A stretch of DNA of 64,000 nucleotides from Vibrio breoganii (GCF_001677275.1 NZ_CP016177.1:1240001-1304000); one strand, 5' to 3'. Positions 9,293-18,936 are shown, counted from the stretch's first letter. Program-made: numbers and translations. Notes: a model not told the origin generated them from the letters alone.

Positions 9293-10540
9293 ATGGCAGT
9301 TTTGCAAATTGGTGCAGGTGGTGTTGGTTGGGTTGTTGCGCATAAAGCGGCACAAAACAACGACGTATTGGGTGACATCACTATCGCTTCTCGTACCGTC
9401 GCTAAATGTGACAAGATTATTGAATCGATCAAAGGCAAAAACAACCTTAAAGATCCGTCTAAGAAACTAGAGTCTCGCTCTGTAGATGCTGACGATGTTG
9501 CTGCTCTTGTTGCGCTTATCAATGAGGTAAAACCTGACCTAGTGATCAATGCTGGTCCTCCGTGGGTGAACATCATCATCATGGAAGCCTGTCTACAAGC
9601 TAAGGTTTCTTACCTAGATACGTCTGTAGCGGTAGACTTGTGTTCTGAAGGTCAGCAAGTACCGCAAGCTTACGATTGGCAGTGGGGCTTCCGTGACAAG
9701 TTTAAAGAAGCGGGTATCACCGGTATTCTAGGCGCAGGTTTTGATCCTGGCGTAGTCAGCGTATTTGCCGCTCACGCAGTGAAGCACCTATTCGATGAAA
9801 TCGACACTATCGATGTGATGGATGTTAACGCTGGCGATCACGGTAAGAAGTTTGCAACTAACTTTGATCCAGAAACGAACATGCTTGAGATCCAAGGCGA
9901 CTCTTTCTACTGGGAAGATGGCGAATGGAAACAAGTAGGCTGTCATGAGCGTATGTTTGAGTTTGATTTCCCGCTAGTAGGTAAGCACAAGGTTTACTCT
10001 ATGGCGCACGATGAAGTGCGTTCTATGCAAGAGTTTATCCCGGCAAAACGCATTGAGTTTTGGATGGGCTTTGGCGATGCATACCTGAACTACTTCAACT
10101 GCATGCGTGATATCGGTCTGCTTAGCCCAGACCCTCTAACTTTGCATGATGGTACGGTTGTACAGCCTCTGCATGTTCTTAAAGCACTACTGCCAGACCC
10201 AACGTCACTAGCACCGGGTTACACAGGCAAAACTTGTATTGGTACTTGGGTTCGCGGTACTAAAGATGGCAAGCCACGTGGCGTATTCATCTACAACAAC
10301 GCAGATCACGAAGTGGCTTATGAAGACGTTGAGCACCAAGCGATCTCTTACACTACTGGCGTTCCAGCAATCACAGCGGCACTGCAATACTTCCGTGGTA
10401 AGTGGGCAGACGCTGGCGTATTTAACATGGAGCAGCTGGACCCAGATCCGTTCCTAGAAACCATGCCTGAGATTGGTCTAGATTGGCACGTTCAAGAGCT
10501 AGATCCAGAGCAAGCACCAGACATTCAAGTTCTTAAGTAG
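9293..10540 (+). CDS. Carboxynorspermidine dehydrogenase (carboxyspermidine synthase)
   Basis: This is a saccharopine-dehydrogenase-type oxidoreductase that condenses 1,3-diaminopropane with aspartate semialdehyde, using NADPH, to give carboxynorspermidine. The N-terminal Rossmann motif is LQIGAGGVGWVV (residues 4-15), and GAGFDPGVVSVFAAH is typical of the family. It is 415 residues long. An AAAGGA ribosome site precedes the ATG. It sits between the fused enzyme and nspC, as in V. cholerae. Confidence 0.93.
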   Translation: MAVLQIGAGGVGWVVAHKAAQNNDVLGDITIASRTVAKCDKIIESIKGKNNLKDPSKKLESRSVDADDVAALVALINEVKPDLVINAGPPWVNIIIMEACLQAKVSYLDTSVAVDLCSEGQQVPQAYDWQWGFRDKFKEAGITGILGAGFDPGVVSVFAAHAVKHLFDEIDTIDVMDVNAGDHGKKFATNFDPETNMLEIQGDSFYWEDGEWKQVGCHERMFEFDFPLVGKHKVYSMAHDEVRSMQEFIPAKRIEFWMGFGDAYLNYFNCMRDIGLLSPDPLTLHDGTVVQPLHVLKALLPDPTSLAPGYTGKTCIGTWVRGTKDGKPRGVFIYNNADHEVAYEDVEHQAISYTTGVPAITAALQYFRGKWADAGVFNMEQLDPDPFLETMPEIGLDWHVQELDPEQAPDIQVLK

Positions 10541-10565
10541 AGCTTGAATCTCATTTTCTAGTATT

Positions 10566-10589
10566 AAAGCCGGTAGTGATGCCGGCTTT
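10566..10589 (+). other. Intra-operon hairpin before nspC
   Basis: AAAGCCGG and CCGGCTTT form an 8-bp stem with an 8-base loop. No real T tract follows (TTTGTTCG), so it may be a weak terminator or an RNA-processing or stability element within the operon. Confidence 0.45.
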
Positions 10590-10612
10590 GTTCGTTAAGA
10601 GACTACGATTTT

Positions 10613-11743
10613 ATGAACCATTCTCAGTTGCAAACACCTTACTTCATGATTGATGAAGCAAAGCTTATTCAAAACCTTGAGACGGCCAAGAGGCTTAAAG
10701 AGCTATCGGGCGTGAAATTGGTTTTAGCGCTTAAATGCTTCTCGACATGGGGAGTGTTCGACATTATTAAGCCTTACCTTGATGGCACCACAAGCAGTGG
10801 TCCTTACGAGGTGAAGCTAGGTTACGAGACCTTTGGCGGTGAGACTCATGCTTACAGTGTGGGTTACACAGAGCAAGACGTTATTGAAGTCGCTGATATT
10901 GCAGACAAGCTGATCTTTAACTCTCAAAGCCAGCTGGCTCACTATCGCCACTTGGTTGAGGGCAAAGCCTCTCTGGGTCTGAGATTAAACCCTGGTGTGA
11001 GTGTTGCAGGGCAAGATCTCGCAAACCCTGCGCGCCAATATTCACGTTTGGGCGTACAGGCAAACCAGATTGATCCTGCTGTGTTTGAAACCTTGCAGGG
11101 TGTGATGTTCCACATGAACTGTGAGAACAAAAGCGCCGATTCATTTATTGCGTTACTAGACGCGATTTCTACTCAGTTTGGCCACTACCTAGATAAGATG
11201 GAGTGGGTGAGTCTTGGCGGTGGGGTATTTTTCACTTGGCCAGGCTATGAGCTTGAGAAACTAGCGTCAGCCCTAAAGGCATTTTCTGACAAGCACGGCG
11301 TTCAATTGTATTTAGAGCCGGGTGAGGCGATCATTACCAAGACTGCCGATCTTGTGGTGACGGTTGTCGACATTGTTGAAAACGAGAAAAAAACAGCGAT
11401 TGTTGACTCGGCAACTGAAGCGCATCGCTTGGATACGCTCATCTATGATGAACCTGCATCTATCCTTGAGGCGACGGAGGGCGCAGAGCACCATTACGTT
11501 ATCGGCTCATGTTCTTGCCTAGCGGGTGATCAGTTCTGTGAAACGCAATTCTCGCAGCCTCTTAAGATAGGCCAGCGCCTGCATATTTTGGATAGCGCAG
11601 GCTACACCATGGTGAAGCTTAATTGGTTTAACGGTATCAAGATGCCGTCAATCTATTGTCAGCGTGCAAGTGGTGAAATAGTGAAGCTTAATGAGTTTGA
11701 TTATTCAGACTTTAAACGCTCGCTATCACAGTGGTCAGTGTGA
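10613..11743 (+). CDS. nspC: Carboxynorspermidine decarboxylase
   Basis: NspC removes the carboxyl group from carboxynorspermidine to give norspermidine, a polyamine that affects biofilm formation in Vibrio. It is a fold III (alanine-racemase-like) PLP enzyme of 376 residues. The PLP lysine is in [12 protein letters not shown] (Lys41), the phosphate-binding loop in SLGGGVFF, and the [11 protein letters not shown] segment near residue 303 carries the family Cys. It lies 72 bases after the dehydrogenase and probably belongs to the same operon, with the hairpin between them possibly lowering its expression. Confidence 0.95.
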   Translation: MNHSQLQTPYFMIDEAKLIQNLETAKRLKELSGVKLVLALKCFSTWGVFDIIKPYLDGTTSSGPYEVKLGYETFGGETHAYSVGYTEQDVIEVADIADKLIFNSQSQLAHYRHLVEGKASLGLRLNPGVSVAGQDLANPARQYSRLGVQANQIDPAVFETLQGVMFHMNCENKSADSFIALLDAISTQFGHYLDKMEWVSLGGGVFFTWPGYELEKLASALKAFSDKHGVQLYLEPGEAIITKTADLVVTVVDIVENEKKTAIVDSATEAHRLDTLIYDEPASILEATEGAEHHYVIGSCSCLAGDQFCETQFSQPLKIGQRLHILDSAGYTMVKLNWFNGIKMPSIYCQRASGEIVKLNEFDYSDFKRSLSQWSV

Positions 11744-11760
11744 TTTAAATATAATGAAAG

Positions 11761-11785
11761 AAGAGCAGTGAACCTGCTCTTTTTT
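11761..11785 (+). terminator. Terminator of the norspermidine operon
   Basis: AAGAGCAG and CTGCTCTT form an 8-bp stem with loop TGAAC, then TTTT. Confidence 0.88.
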
Positions 11786-11851
11786 ATTTCATTTACCAGT
11801 GAACTTAGGTACTTTGTAGTCTTCGTTTTACGGTTTCTGGTCAATCTCGTC

Positions 11852-12649
11852 ATGCCTCAATTACAAATCAAATTCATCGCCGCCGATATGGATGGCACAC
11901 TCCTTGATGAACATAGTCAGCTTAATCCTGAATTCTTCGACATATTTGAAAAGCTCTACGACAAAGGAATCACCTTTGCGGCCGCATCTGGTCGTCAGTA
12001 TTACAGCTTGATTGATATGTTTGCCTCGGTAAAAGACCGTATGATGTTCATCGCTGAGAACGGCACTATGGTGATGCACTTGGGGCAAGAGTTGTATAGT
12101 TGTGAGATCGACACGCCAAGCGTAAAAGAGATTATCAAATCTGCACGACAAATTGACGGCACCTATGTGGTGCTGTGTGGTAAACAGTCGGCCTATATTG
12201 AAACTGAAGATCAGCGCGCTTTAGATGAGATCAAAAAATACTATCATCGTTGTCAGTATGTCAGTGACCTTTTGGCGGTCGATGATGAGTTTATTAAGGT
12301 TGCGATCCTTAATTTTAATGGCTCTGAAGAGCTTATCTATCCCAGCTTTAGTGCGCAGTTTGGTGAGTCACATCAAGTCGTAGTCAGCGCGAAGATTTGG
12401 TTAGATGTCATGAACAAGCATGCCTCCAAAGGCGCGGCGATTAAACACCTGCAAAATACTTTGGGCTTCACATTTGAAGAGACGATGAGTTTTGGCGATT
12501 ATTTGAATGATTTAGAGATGCTCAAAGAAAGCTATCACTCTTATGCGATGGCCAATGCACACCCTAAAATCAAAGAAGTTGCACGCTTCTGCGCGCCAAG
12601 TAATGTAGAAGCCGGTGTGCTGACAACCATTAAAGAAAAAGTGCTATAA
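11852..12649 (+). CDS. Cof-type HAD-IIB hydrolase (sugar-phosphatase-like)
   Basis: The 265-residue protein has HAD motif I (IAADMDGTLLD), motif II region (AAASGRQYY) and motif III/IV (SFGDYLNDLEML), with the IIB cap between. It resembles E. coli YbjI/YbiV, which dephosphorylate small sugar phosphates and FMN; the substrate here is unknown. I chose the ATG at 11852 because the catalytic domain begins there. An upstream in-frame start would overlap the preceding terminator. The ribosome site is weak. Confidence 0.85.
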   Translation: MPQLQIKFIAADMDGTLLDEHSQLNPEFFDIFEKLYDKGITFAAASGRQYYSLIDMFASVKDRMMFIAENGTMVMHLGQELYSCEIDTPSVKEIIKSARQIDGTYVVLCGKQSAYIETEDQRALDEIKKYYHRCQYVSDLLAVDDEFIKVAILNFNGSEELIYPSFSAQFGESHQVVVSAKIWLDVMNKHASKGAAIKHLQNTLGFTFEETMSFGDYLNDLEMLKESYHSYAMANAHPKIKEVARFCAPSNVEAGVLTTIKEKVL

Positions 12650-12687
12650 GCCTCGCTTTATCTTTGCTGAGTCATCAAATCTTTTAT

Positions 12688-12713
12688 AAAGAGCAGTTTA
12701 TCTGCTCTTTTTT
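12688..12713 (+). terminator. Terminator after the Cof hydrolase
   Basis: AAAGAGCAG / CTGCTCTTT form a 9-bp stem with loop TTTAT and a T tract. It is nearly the same sequence as the terminator at 11761. Confidence 0.9.
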
Positions 12714-12868
12714 GATCTGAAAGCGTCTGAAAACCGTGATAAGGAATTACGTTTATTTCTGTTTGTATGTCATATGCAAACGCAGATCTCGAAACAACAT
12801 AGTTATGCCCGTTTAATTTCGCTAAGGTGATTTTTACATAAGAGGGAATAACTAAGTGTTTATAAACA

Positions 12869-13267
12869 ATGAGTAAAATCACCAGAGCTTTAGAGTACGT
12901 GAACGAACACTACACACAACGCATTACCGCTGATGAAGTGGCGAACTACTGTGGCTGTTCAGTGTTCTATCTACCAAAGCTATTTAGAAACCATATGGAC
13001 ATGTCCTATCAAGACTACCTAACCTTCAAGCGCATTGAGCACGCCAAAAAGCTCTTGGCAAAACCTGGTCATTGTAAGATTGCGGGAGTAGCGTATGACT
13101 CCGGCTTTGTTGATGACACCTATTTTTGTCGCATATTTAAGAAGAAGACCAGCCTAACGCCGACCCAATATCGAAGACAGTATCTTGAAATACAAAAGCG
13201 CGAGCAAGAGATGTATGCGGGGCGAGATATGGCTGTGCAGCAGTCGTTCTTACTGGAACAGGCCTAG
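12869..13267 (+). CDS. Small AraC-family regulator (DNA-binding domain only)
   Basis: The 132-residue protein is essentially one AraC/XylS domain (residues 5-105) with two HTHs (ITADEVANYCGCSVFYLPKL and KIAGVAYDSGFVDDTYFCRI), ending in the typical KKTSLTPTQYRR. It has no effector-binding domain, as in MarA/SoxS. It is followed by a DUF4345-sulfatase pair about 100 bases downstream and may control it, but that is inference. The ribosome site is not obvious. Confidence 0.82.
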   Translation: MSKITRALEYVNEHYTQRITADEVANYCGCSVFYLPKLFRNHMDMSYQDYLTFKRIEHAKKLLAKPGHCKIAGVAYDSGFVDDTYFCRIFKKKTSLTPTQYRRQYLEIQKREQEMYAGRDMAVQQSFLLEQA

Positions 13268-13370
13268 AGGTACTAATTCAAAAAAAACAAAGCCTTAATC
13301 ATAAAATTCTGGATAAAGAGTCATTCTCTCCTAGGCTATGAATACGACTTAGCTAAAGAAGTGAGGGGAA

Positions 13371-13757
13371 ATGAAGGCTCAATCTATTTTCTTATTAGTT
13401 GCCTCGGCAGGCCTGCTACCAATCGCGCTTTCCTACGGCTTAATGCCAACACAATCTCTCTCTTTCCTGTTCAGCATTGATGCTGAACCGGTCAACGTTC
13501 GTCATATTTTCCGAGCAGTGATGGGGCTTTACTTAGCCCTGCTGTCATTTTGGATTATAGGGGCGCTGTATGAAAAGGTTCGCTTACCCGCATTGTATAG
13601 CCTGACGGTTTTTATGTTGGGGTTGGCCTCGGGTCGTCTACTCAGTTTAATTGTTGATGGGACAGCTCATTGGCTATTGGTGGTGTATTTGATCTTGGAA
13701 GTTGGTTTTGGCGTTGTGGGTATCGCAATGATCAAGAAAAGTGAAAACAAAGTATAA
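13371..13757 (+). CDS. DUF4345-type small membrane protein
   Basis: The 128-residue protein has four predicted hydrophobic helices (about 5-30, 45-67, 73-92, 98-120) and matches the DUF4345 pattern (FRAVMGLYLALL, LASGRLLSLIVDG). Function is unknown. A strong GAGGGG site precedes the ATG. The sulfatase gene starts 9 bases after its stop, so they are probably co-transcribed. Confidence 0.8.
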   Translation: MKAQSIFLLVASAGLLPIALSYGLMPTQSLSFLFSIDAEPVNVRHIFRAVMGLYLALLSFWIIGALYEKVRLPALYSLTVFMLGLASGRLLSLIVDGTAHWLLVVYLILEVGFGVVGIAMIKKSENKV

Positions 13758-13766
13758 GGAATAACT

Positions 13767-15269
13767 ATGAAAAGGACGCTTCGCTGTTTGTCTTATCTTC
13801 TGCTCGGGTCGCTATCTTCAGCGGTCTATGCTGCCCAAGACAAGCCCAATATCTTTGTTATTTTTACCGATGATATTGGCATCTCAAATCTAAGTGCTTA
13901 TCACAATGGCGTGATGAGTAGTGACACCCCCAATATTGATAGTATTGCTGAAAAGGGAATGTTGCTCACTGACTATTATGCCCAACCCTCTTGTACCGCA
14001 GGACGCTCCGCCTTTTTGACAGGACAATTTCCGGTCAGAACTGGTATGCACTCTGTTGGGCTTCCTGGCGGACCGGTAGGACTGCATCAAGATACTCCGA
14101 CATTACCTGAAATTTTGAAAACCATGGGGTATGCAACAGGCCAATTTGGTAAAAATCACTTAGGTGATAGAGACGAGTTTTTGCCAACGATGCACGGTTT
14201 TGATGAATACTGGGGTTGGCTATACCACCTCAATGCCATGGAATACACAGAAGATCCGGATTGGCCTAAAGATCCGGCTTTTCAAAAGTTTGCCCCACGT
14301 AACGTTATTCACGCAACATCAGATGGTAAGGGTAATCAAACCATCAAAGATGATGGGCCGTTGACGATTGAGCGAATGCGAACCTTAGATGATGAAGTAA
14401 ACAAACACGCTATTAACTTCATTGAGCGAGCAGTGAAAGCCGACAAGCCGTTCTTTACTTGGTATTGCCCATCAAGGGGACATGTGTGGACCCATCTTTC
14501 ACCTAAGTATGAAGCCATGCTTGGTCAAAATGGTTGGGGATTGCAAGAAGTGGTCATGAAGGACTTGGATGATCATGTGGGAGAGATGCTCGCTAAGCTT
14601 GAAGAGTTAGGGGTAGCCGACAATACCATTGTGATGTTCACCGCGGATAACGGCCCTGAGATCATGACTTGGCCTGATGGTGGTATGACGCCATTTAAGA
14701 GTGAGAAGGGCACGACTTGGGAAGGGGGTGTTCGCGCGCCAGCACTGGTCAGTTGGCCTGGCAAGATCCCAGCAGGAACCGTGAATAATGGCATCTTTGA
14801 TGGCATGGATTGGTTGCCTACCTTTGTTGCCGCTGCTGGTGGCCCGCAAGACCTGAAAGAGAAGATGCTAACGGGGCATGAAGGCTTTAAGGCGCACCTT
14901 GATGGTTACAATCAGATAGAAATGTTGACCAAAGATGGTGAATCAAGTCGTAAGGAGATCATCTACTACGAGCGAGACAATCTACAAGCGGTACGTTACC
15001 AAGATTGGAAGGCACACTTTGTCGTGCAAAATGAGGGGTGGAGTGGTCCTAAAGAAGAGTTGAACGCACCTTTGTTATTTAACTTAAGACGCGATCCTTA
15101 CGAAAGAGCAGCAGAAGAATCTGGAATGTATCTGAAGTGGATGGGAGAAAAAATGTGGGCCTTTGGACCTGTGCAAGCCGCGGTTGCGCAGCACAAAGCG
15201 ACATTTAAAGAATGGCCAGCCTTAACACCAGAAACACCAGCGCAGAGAAACGGTGGAGTTGGTAACTAA
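13767..15269 (+). CDS. Secreted arylsulfatase-type sulfatase (Cys-type)
   Basis: This type I sulfatase of 500 residues has a signal peptide (cleavage near VYA-AQD, residue 22-23). The calcium-binding aspartates are in VIFTDDIG. The signature CTAGRSAFLTG has Cys76 as the residue converted to formylglycine; C-x-A-x-R is the usual Cys type. GQFGKNHLGD and FTADNGPE complete the active site. It would act in the periplasm on a sulfate ester; the substrate is not evident. No formylglycine-generating maturase is encoded in the window. Confidence 0.88.
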   Translation: MKRTLRCLSYLLLGSLSSAVYAAQDKPNIFVIFTDDIGISNLSAYHNGVMSSDTPNIDSIAEKGMLLTDYYAQPSCTAGRSAFLTGQFPVRTGMHSVGLPGGPVGLHQDTPTLPEILKTMGYATGQFGKNHLGDRDEFLPTMHGFDEYWGWLYHLNAMEYTEDPDWPKDPAFQKFAPRNVIHATSDGKGNQTIKDDGPLTIERMRTLDDEVNKHAINFIERAVKADKPFFTWYCPSRGHVWTHLSPKYEAMLGQNGWGLQEVVMKDLDDHVGEMLAKLEELGVADNTIVMFTADNGPEIMTWPDGGMTPFKSEKGTTWEGGVRAPALVSWPGKIPAGTVNNGIFDGMDWLPTFVAAAGGPQDLKEKMLTGHEGFKAHLDGYNQIEMLTKDGESSRKEIIYYERDNLQAVRYQDWKAHFVVQNEGWSGPKEELNAPLLFNLRRDPYERAAEESGMYLKWMGEKMWAFGPVQAAVAQHKATFKEWPALTPETPAQRNGGVGN

Positions 15270-15284
15270 CACTGTTAAAACTAT

Positions 15285-15313
15285 AAAAGCTCGCTTTCAT
15301 AAGCGAGCTTTTT
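15285..15313. terminator. Bidirectional terminator between sulfatase and ACT genes
   Basis: An 11-bp stem AAAGCTCGCTT / AAGCGAGCTTT with loop TCAT has T-rich sequence on both strands and serves the two convergent genes. Confidence 0.9.
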
Positions 15314-15359
15314 CGTTTTATCTAGCTAAACTAATGTTCTAATAAGCTAGGGTTGCCTT

Positions 15360-15872
15360 TCAAGCCTCGACAACAACTCGAGTGTCTTCGCTAAGTGATT
15401 CTAGTTCTCGTGTTACATCATCAACATTAAGTTCTGCGGGCAACTTCAAAGCCAATTCAGCTGTGAACAGGCTGGAGCTTACACCGCCACCACCGGCGAT
15501 AAACACACGATGACAGTCCATATCTAGGATACTGATACCTTGACCATCAAGGACTTGGGTTATTTCATTGACGATACCAGCTCGATCGGTAGAGTCGACT
15601 CTGAGGCTAAATATCTCCTCTTTATCGTGCAAAGAGGCATCAGCGTCGGTGAACTGACAGACAATATTCTCTGTGCTACTGAACGCGCTCTTAACTGTTT
15701 CTGCGTTGTTCGCTGGTAAATCAACCTTGATCACCCCAGCAACTTGTTGGTCGATGAAGTTAACCTTACTGATCAGCCACTTGCCGCCGTTTTCGTGGGT
15801 GATTGCGGAGAGGCGCTTAATCGTCGATGGCGATGCAGTGCCGATGAAGTTCACGATAAATGTAGTATGCAT
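15360..15872 (-). CDS. Tandem ACT-domain protein (GcvR-like)
   Basis: The 170-residue protein consists of two ACT domains (about 3-80 and 90-170). The second contains SLRVDSTDRAGIVNEITQVL, the usual ligand-binding turn. The architecture matches the glycine-cleavage repressor GcvR family, which acts by protein contact and not by DNA binding. The partner here is unknown. I chose the ATG at 15872 because a GGGGGGA ribosome site lies at the right distance; the in-frame ATG 15 bases upstream would overlap that site. Confidence 0.78.
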   Translation of the reverse strand: MHTTFIVNFIGTASPSTIKRLSAITHENGGKWLISKVNFIDQQVAGVIKVDLPANNAETVKSAFSSTENIVCQFTDADASLHDKEEIFSLRVDSTDRAGIVNEITQVLDGQGISILDMDCHRVFIAGGGGVSSSLFTAELALKLPAELNVDDVTRELESLSEDTRVVVEA

Positions 15873-16142
15873 GGTGGTTCCCCCCACAGTTTTGATAAGT
15901 CTATGAAATTCAAAACTAAATAATTGATATCTCTAGTTTAGAAAACAATACAAAGGCTTGCATGATATTGGTCAAGAATTCACTCAACACATTGATTTTA
16001 ATGTGAGAACTTAGATCTCAAATGTGTCTAATTTGCTTATAAGTGCTCCAACCACTGGCTATTAAGGGCAGATCTTCTATAAATAGGGTGAGATTTTGTG
16101 GAGAACCTTTTATGCTACGCAAGTTTATTTAAGGAAGTGAAT

Positions 16143-17345
16143 ATGATTATAAAACCTCGAATTCGTGGATTTATTTGTACCACAACACACCCAGTGGGCT
16201 GTGAAGCTAATGTAAAAGAACAAATCGCTTACACTAAAGCGCAAGGCCCAGTTGCGAACGCACCTAAACGTGTTCTAGTAGTGGGTTCTTCAAGTGGCTA
16301 TGGTCTATCTTCTCGTATTGCTGCTGCTTTTGGCGGTGGTGCTGCGACAATCGGTGTATTCTTCGAGAAGCCGGCAACAGAAAAGAAACCAGGCACAGCG
16401 GGCTACTACAACGCTGCGGCTTTCGACAAGCTAGCTCATGAAGAAGGCTTGTACGCAAAAAGCTTAAATGGTGATGCGTTCTCAAACGAAGCAAAACAAA
16501 AAACGATCGACCTTATCAAGGAAGACTTAGGTCAGATTGATATGGTGGTGTACTCACTGGCTTCTCCAGTGCGTAAGTTGCCAGAAACTGGCGAGTTGAT
16601 CCGTTCATCTCTTAAGCCAATCGGCGACACTTACACCTCTACTGCGGTCGACACCAACAAAGACCAAATCATCGAAGCAAGCATTGAGCCTGCGACCGAA
16701 GAAGAAATTGCAGATACCGTTACTGTAATGGGTGGTGAAGATTGGGAATTGTGGATCAATGCTCTTTCTGAAGCGGGTGTATTAGCTGACGGTTGTAAGA
16801 CTGTGGCGTACAGCTACATCGGTACTGAGCTGACATGGCCAATCTATTGGGACGGTGCTCTAGGCCGCGCTAAGATGGACCTAGATCGTGCTTCAACAGC
16901 ATTGAACGAAAAGCTATCTGCTACTGGCGGTACAGCAAACGTTGCAGTACTTAAGTCTGTTGTAACGCAAGCAAGCTCGGCTATTCCAGTAATGCCTCTG
17001 TACATTGCAATGGTATTTAAGAAGATGCGTGAAGAAGGTGTACACGAAGGTTGTATGCAGCAGATCTACCGCATGTTTAGCCAACGCTTGTACAAAGCAG
17101 ATGGCACTGCCGCTGAAGTCGATGAGAGCAATCGTCTACGTCTAGATGATTGGGAACTTCGTGAAGACATCCAGCAGCACTGTCGTGATCTATGGCCTCA
17201 AATTACCTCTGAGAACATCAGAGAGTTGACTGATTACCAAGAGTATAAAGACGAGTTCTTGAGCTTGTTTGGTTTTGGTGTTGAAGGCGTGGATTATGAA
17301 GCTGACGTTGATACGCTAGTAGACTTTGACGTTATCGATATCTAA
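16143..17345 (+). CDS. fabV: Trans-2-enoyl-ACP reductase FabV
   Basis: FabV performs the last step of each fatty-acid elongation cycle (NADH-dependent enoyl-ACP reduction). It was first characterised in V. cholerae and is insensitive to triclosan. The 400-residue length is standard, larger than FabI. It begins [19 protein letters not shown], has the dinucleotide-binding [13 protein letters not shown], and the Y-x8-K catalytic pair is in [10 protein letters not shown]. The ATG at 16143 has AAGGAAG upstream. It is monocistronic, with a strong terminator. The 255-bp gap upstream holds no gene. Confidence 0.97.
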   Translation: MIIKPRIRGFICTTTHPVGCEANVKEQIAYTKAQGPVANAPKRVLVVGSSSGYGLSSRIAAAFGGGAATIGVFFEKPATEKKPGTAGYYNAAAFDKLAHEEGLYAKSLNGDAFSNEAKQKTIDLIKEDLGQIDMVVYSLASPVRKLPETGELIRSSLKPIGDTYTSTAVDTNKDQIIEASIEPATEEEIADTVTVMGGEDWELWINALSEAGVLADGCKTVAYSYIGTELTWPIYWDGALGRAKMDLDRASTALNEKLSATGGTANVAVLKSVVTQASSAIPVMPLYIAMVFKKMREEGVHEGCMQQIYRMFSQRLYKADGTAAEVDESNRLRLDDWELREDIQQHCRDLWPQITSENIRELTDYQEYKDEFLSLFGFGVEGVDYEADVDTLVDFDVIDI

Positions 17346-17368
17346 TTAGCGGTATCTAAAATACAGTG

Positions 17369-17407
17369 AAGCCCCAGTTGTTCTTTGAACGACTGGGGCT
17401 TTTTTTG
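17369..17407 (+). terminator. Terminator after fabV
   Basis: AAGCCCCAGT pairs with ACTGGGGCTT, extended by an inner TTC/GAA stem, followed by seven T. Confidence 0.93.
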
Positions 17408-17504
17408 TGTCTAGCCAACTCGTTTTAATTCTAACGAAGCACCAATTTGCTGGTTGTTTTATGAGCTATCCTTGTGGTGGGCTGATACAAAGCAGGTGCA
17501 GAGT

Positions 17505-18458
17505 ATGAAAGTCAAAGTAGCGATATCGCAAAAGCCACCAGTACTGTTGGAATTGGAAAATAGTATTGAGGTTGCTTTAAACATTATTGAAGAGGCTGCC
17601 GAGAAGGGCACCCAGTTATTGGTTTTTCCCGAAACCTTTTTACCCGGTTATCCGACGTGGATATGGCGGTTAAAACCAGGTGGAGACATGGCGTTGGGAA
17701 ATGAAATTCACAGCAGATTGCGCAGTAATGCCGTTGATTTGCATCATGGAGGATTGAATAAGATTTGTGGTGCTGCGAAAGCGCACAATATGGTCATTGT
17801 TATAGGGTTCACTGAACTTGATTCCGAACATAGTGGTAGTACCTTATATAATTCCGTCGCGGTTATTGATGTTGATGGCACTATAGTGAATCGTCACAGA
17901 AAACTCATGCCGACCAATCCGGAAAGAATGGTTTGGGGTATGGGTGATGCGTCCGGATTGCATGTTGTTGAAACAGCAGTGGGTCGAGTAGGTACTCTTA
18001 TTTGTTGGGAGAATTATATGCCTATGGCGAGATACGCACTGTACGCTCAAAACATCGACATTTATGTGGCGCCAACATGGGATAGTGGCGAAACTTGGTT
18101 AGCGTCAATGAATCATATAGCTCGAGAAGGGGGGTGTTGGGTATTGGCAACCGCGACAGCGCTTCATGGCCGAGATATACCTGAGAACTTCCCTAGTGGA
18201 AGTGAGCTATTCAGTAAAGAAGAGTGGATTAATCCTGGGGATGCAGTTGTTGTTAAACCTTTTGGTGGAGTAGTAGCAGGCCCTTTGCATGAAGAGCAAG
18301 AGTTATTGTATGCCGAAATTGAAACAGAAGAGTCAGCGAAGTCACGAAAAACTCTTGATGTTTCAGGTCATTATAACAGACCGGATATATTCCACTTTGA
18401 AGTTGATAGGCGTTCTATGGCTCCTGTAACCTTTTGGGATGATGGGGACTTTGAATAG
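17505..18458 (+). CDS. Nitrilase-family carbon-nitrogen hydrolase
   Basis: The 317-residue protein has the Glu-Lys-Cys triad of the nitrilase superfamily: Glu43 in VFPETFLPGYP, Lys133 in NRHRKLMPT and Cys167 in TLICWENYMP. FPETFLPGYP and CWENYMPMAR are the pattern of true nitrilases, which hydrolyse nitriles to acids plus ammonia, but the substrate cannot be inferred. The ATG at 17505 follows CAGGTG; an upstream in-frame ATG lacks homology. It is a lone gene with no pathway neighbours. A 168-bp gap separates it from the next gene. Confidence 0.88.
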   Translation: MKVKVAISQKPPVLLELENSIEVALNIIEEAAEKGTQLLVFPETFLPGYPTWIWRLKPGGDMALGNEIHSRLRSNAVDLHHGGLNKICGAAKAHNMVIVIGFTELDSEHSGSTLYNSVAVIDVDGTIVNRHRKLMPTNPERMVWGMGDASGLHVVETAVGRVGTLICWENYMPMARYALYAQNIDIYVAPTWDSGETWLASMNHIAREGGCWVLATATALHGRDIPENFPSGSELFSKEEWINPGDAVVVKPFGGVVAGPLHEEQELLYAEIETEESAKSRKTLDVSGHYNRPDIFHFEVDRRSMAPVTFWDDGDFE

Positions 18459-18600
18459 ACTATAATTACTTGGATAAGAATACGTTTCTTAGAAGCAGAA
18501 TAAAGGTTAAGAAAGGACTTCTCAATAGACCGCGTATTTGTGTTATTGCGGACGATTTAAGAAGCGCAAGATAGATTTGGGTACCTTGCCTTGTCGTATA

Positions 18601-18622
18601 AATCTCTTCGACTTAGGAGATT
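18601..18622 (+). promoter_or_regulatory. Hairpin covering the ribosome site of the DUF1059 gene
   Basis: AATCTC (18601-18606) pairs with GAGATT (18617-18622). The right arm overlaps the Shine-Dalgarno TAGGAGA, 4 bases before the ATG. It could limit translation. The stem is only 6 bp. Confidence 0.35.
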
Positions 18623-18626
18623 GATT

Positions 18627-18821
18627 ATGTCTAGATACTATATCGATTGTCGAGATTACCCTGGAGAAATAAACTGCTCTGTTGCGTTAGCCGCAGACTC
18701 CAAAGAAGAGTTACTGCTAGCGGTGGTTGAGCACGGTACTAAAGTGCATGGATATGAAGACACCCCAGAGTTTCGTGAGCAGATAGTGAAAGAATTTAAA
18801 GAAGGCACACCTCCAGTGTAA
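18627..18821 (+). CDS. DUF1059-like small protein
   Basis: The 64-residue protein matches the small DUF1059 family (YYIDCRDYP, VVEHGTKVHG, EFREQIVKEFKEG). Members are soluble proteins of unknown function with a conserved Cys and His. The ATG at 18627 has TAGGAGA upstream; a longer in-frame start at 18591 has no ribosome site. It ends before its own terminator. Confidence 0.78.
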   Translation: MSRYYIDCRDYPGEINCSVALAADSKEELLLAVVEHGTKVHGYEDTPEFREQIVKEFKEGTPPV

Positions 18822-18841
18822 ACATTCTGAAGTTTAGTTTT

Positions 18842-18866
18842 GCCGTCTCAGTGAGGCGGCTTTTTT
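18842..18866 (+). terminator. Terminator after the DUF1059 gene
   Basis: GCCGTCTC pairs with GAGGCGGC (one G-U), then TTTTTT. Confidence 0.85.
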
Positions 18867-18882
18867 GTGCTTGCCAATACAC

Positions 18883-18912
18883 AAAAAAGCCCCTTACCGA
18901 AGTAAGGAGCTT
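18883..18912 (-). terminator. Terminator of the truncated antiporter gene
   Basis: Read on the minus strand, AAGCTCCTTAC pairs with GTAAGGGGCTT around TTCG and runs into six T. Confidence 0.88.
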
Positions 18913-18936
18913 GAGTTAAGGGAGTGTTTATTATTC

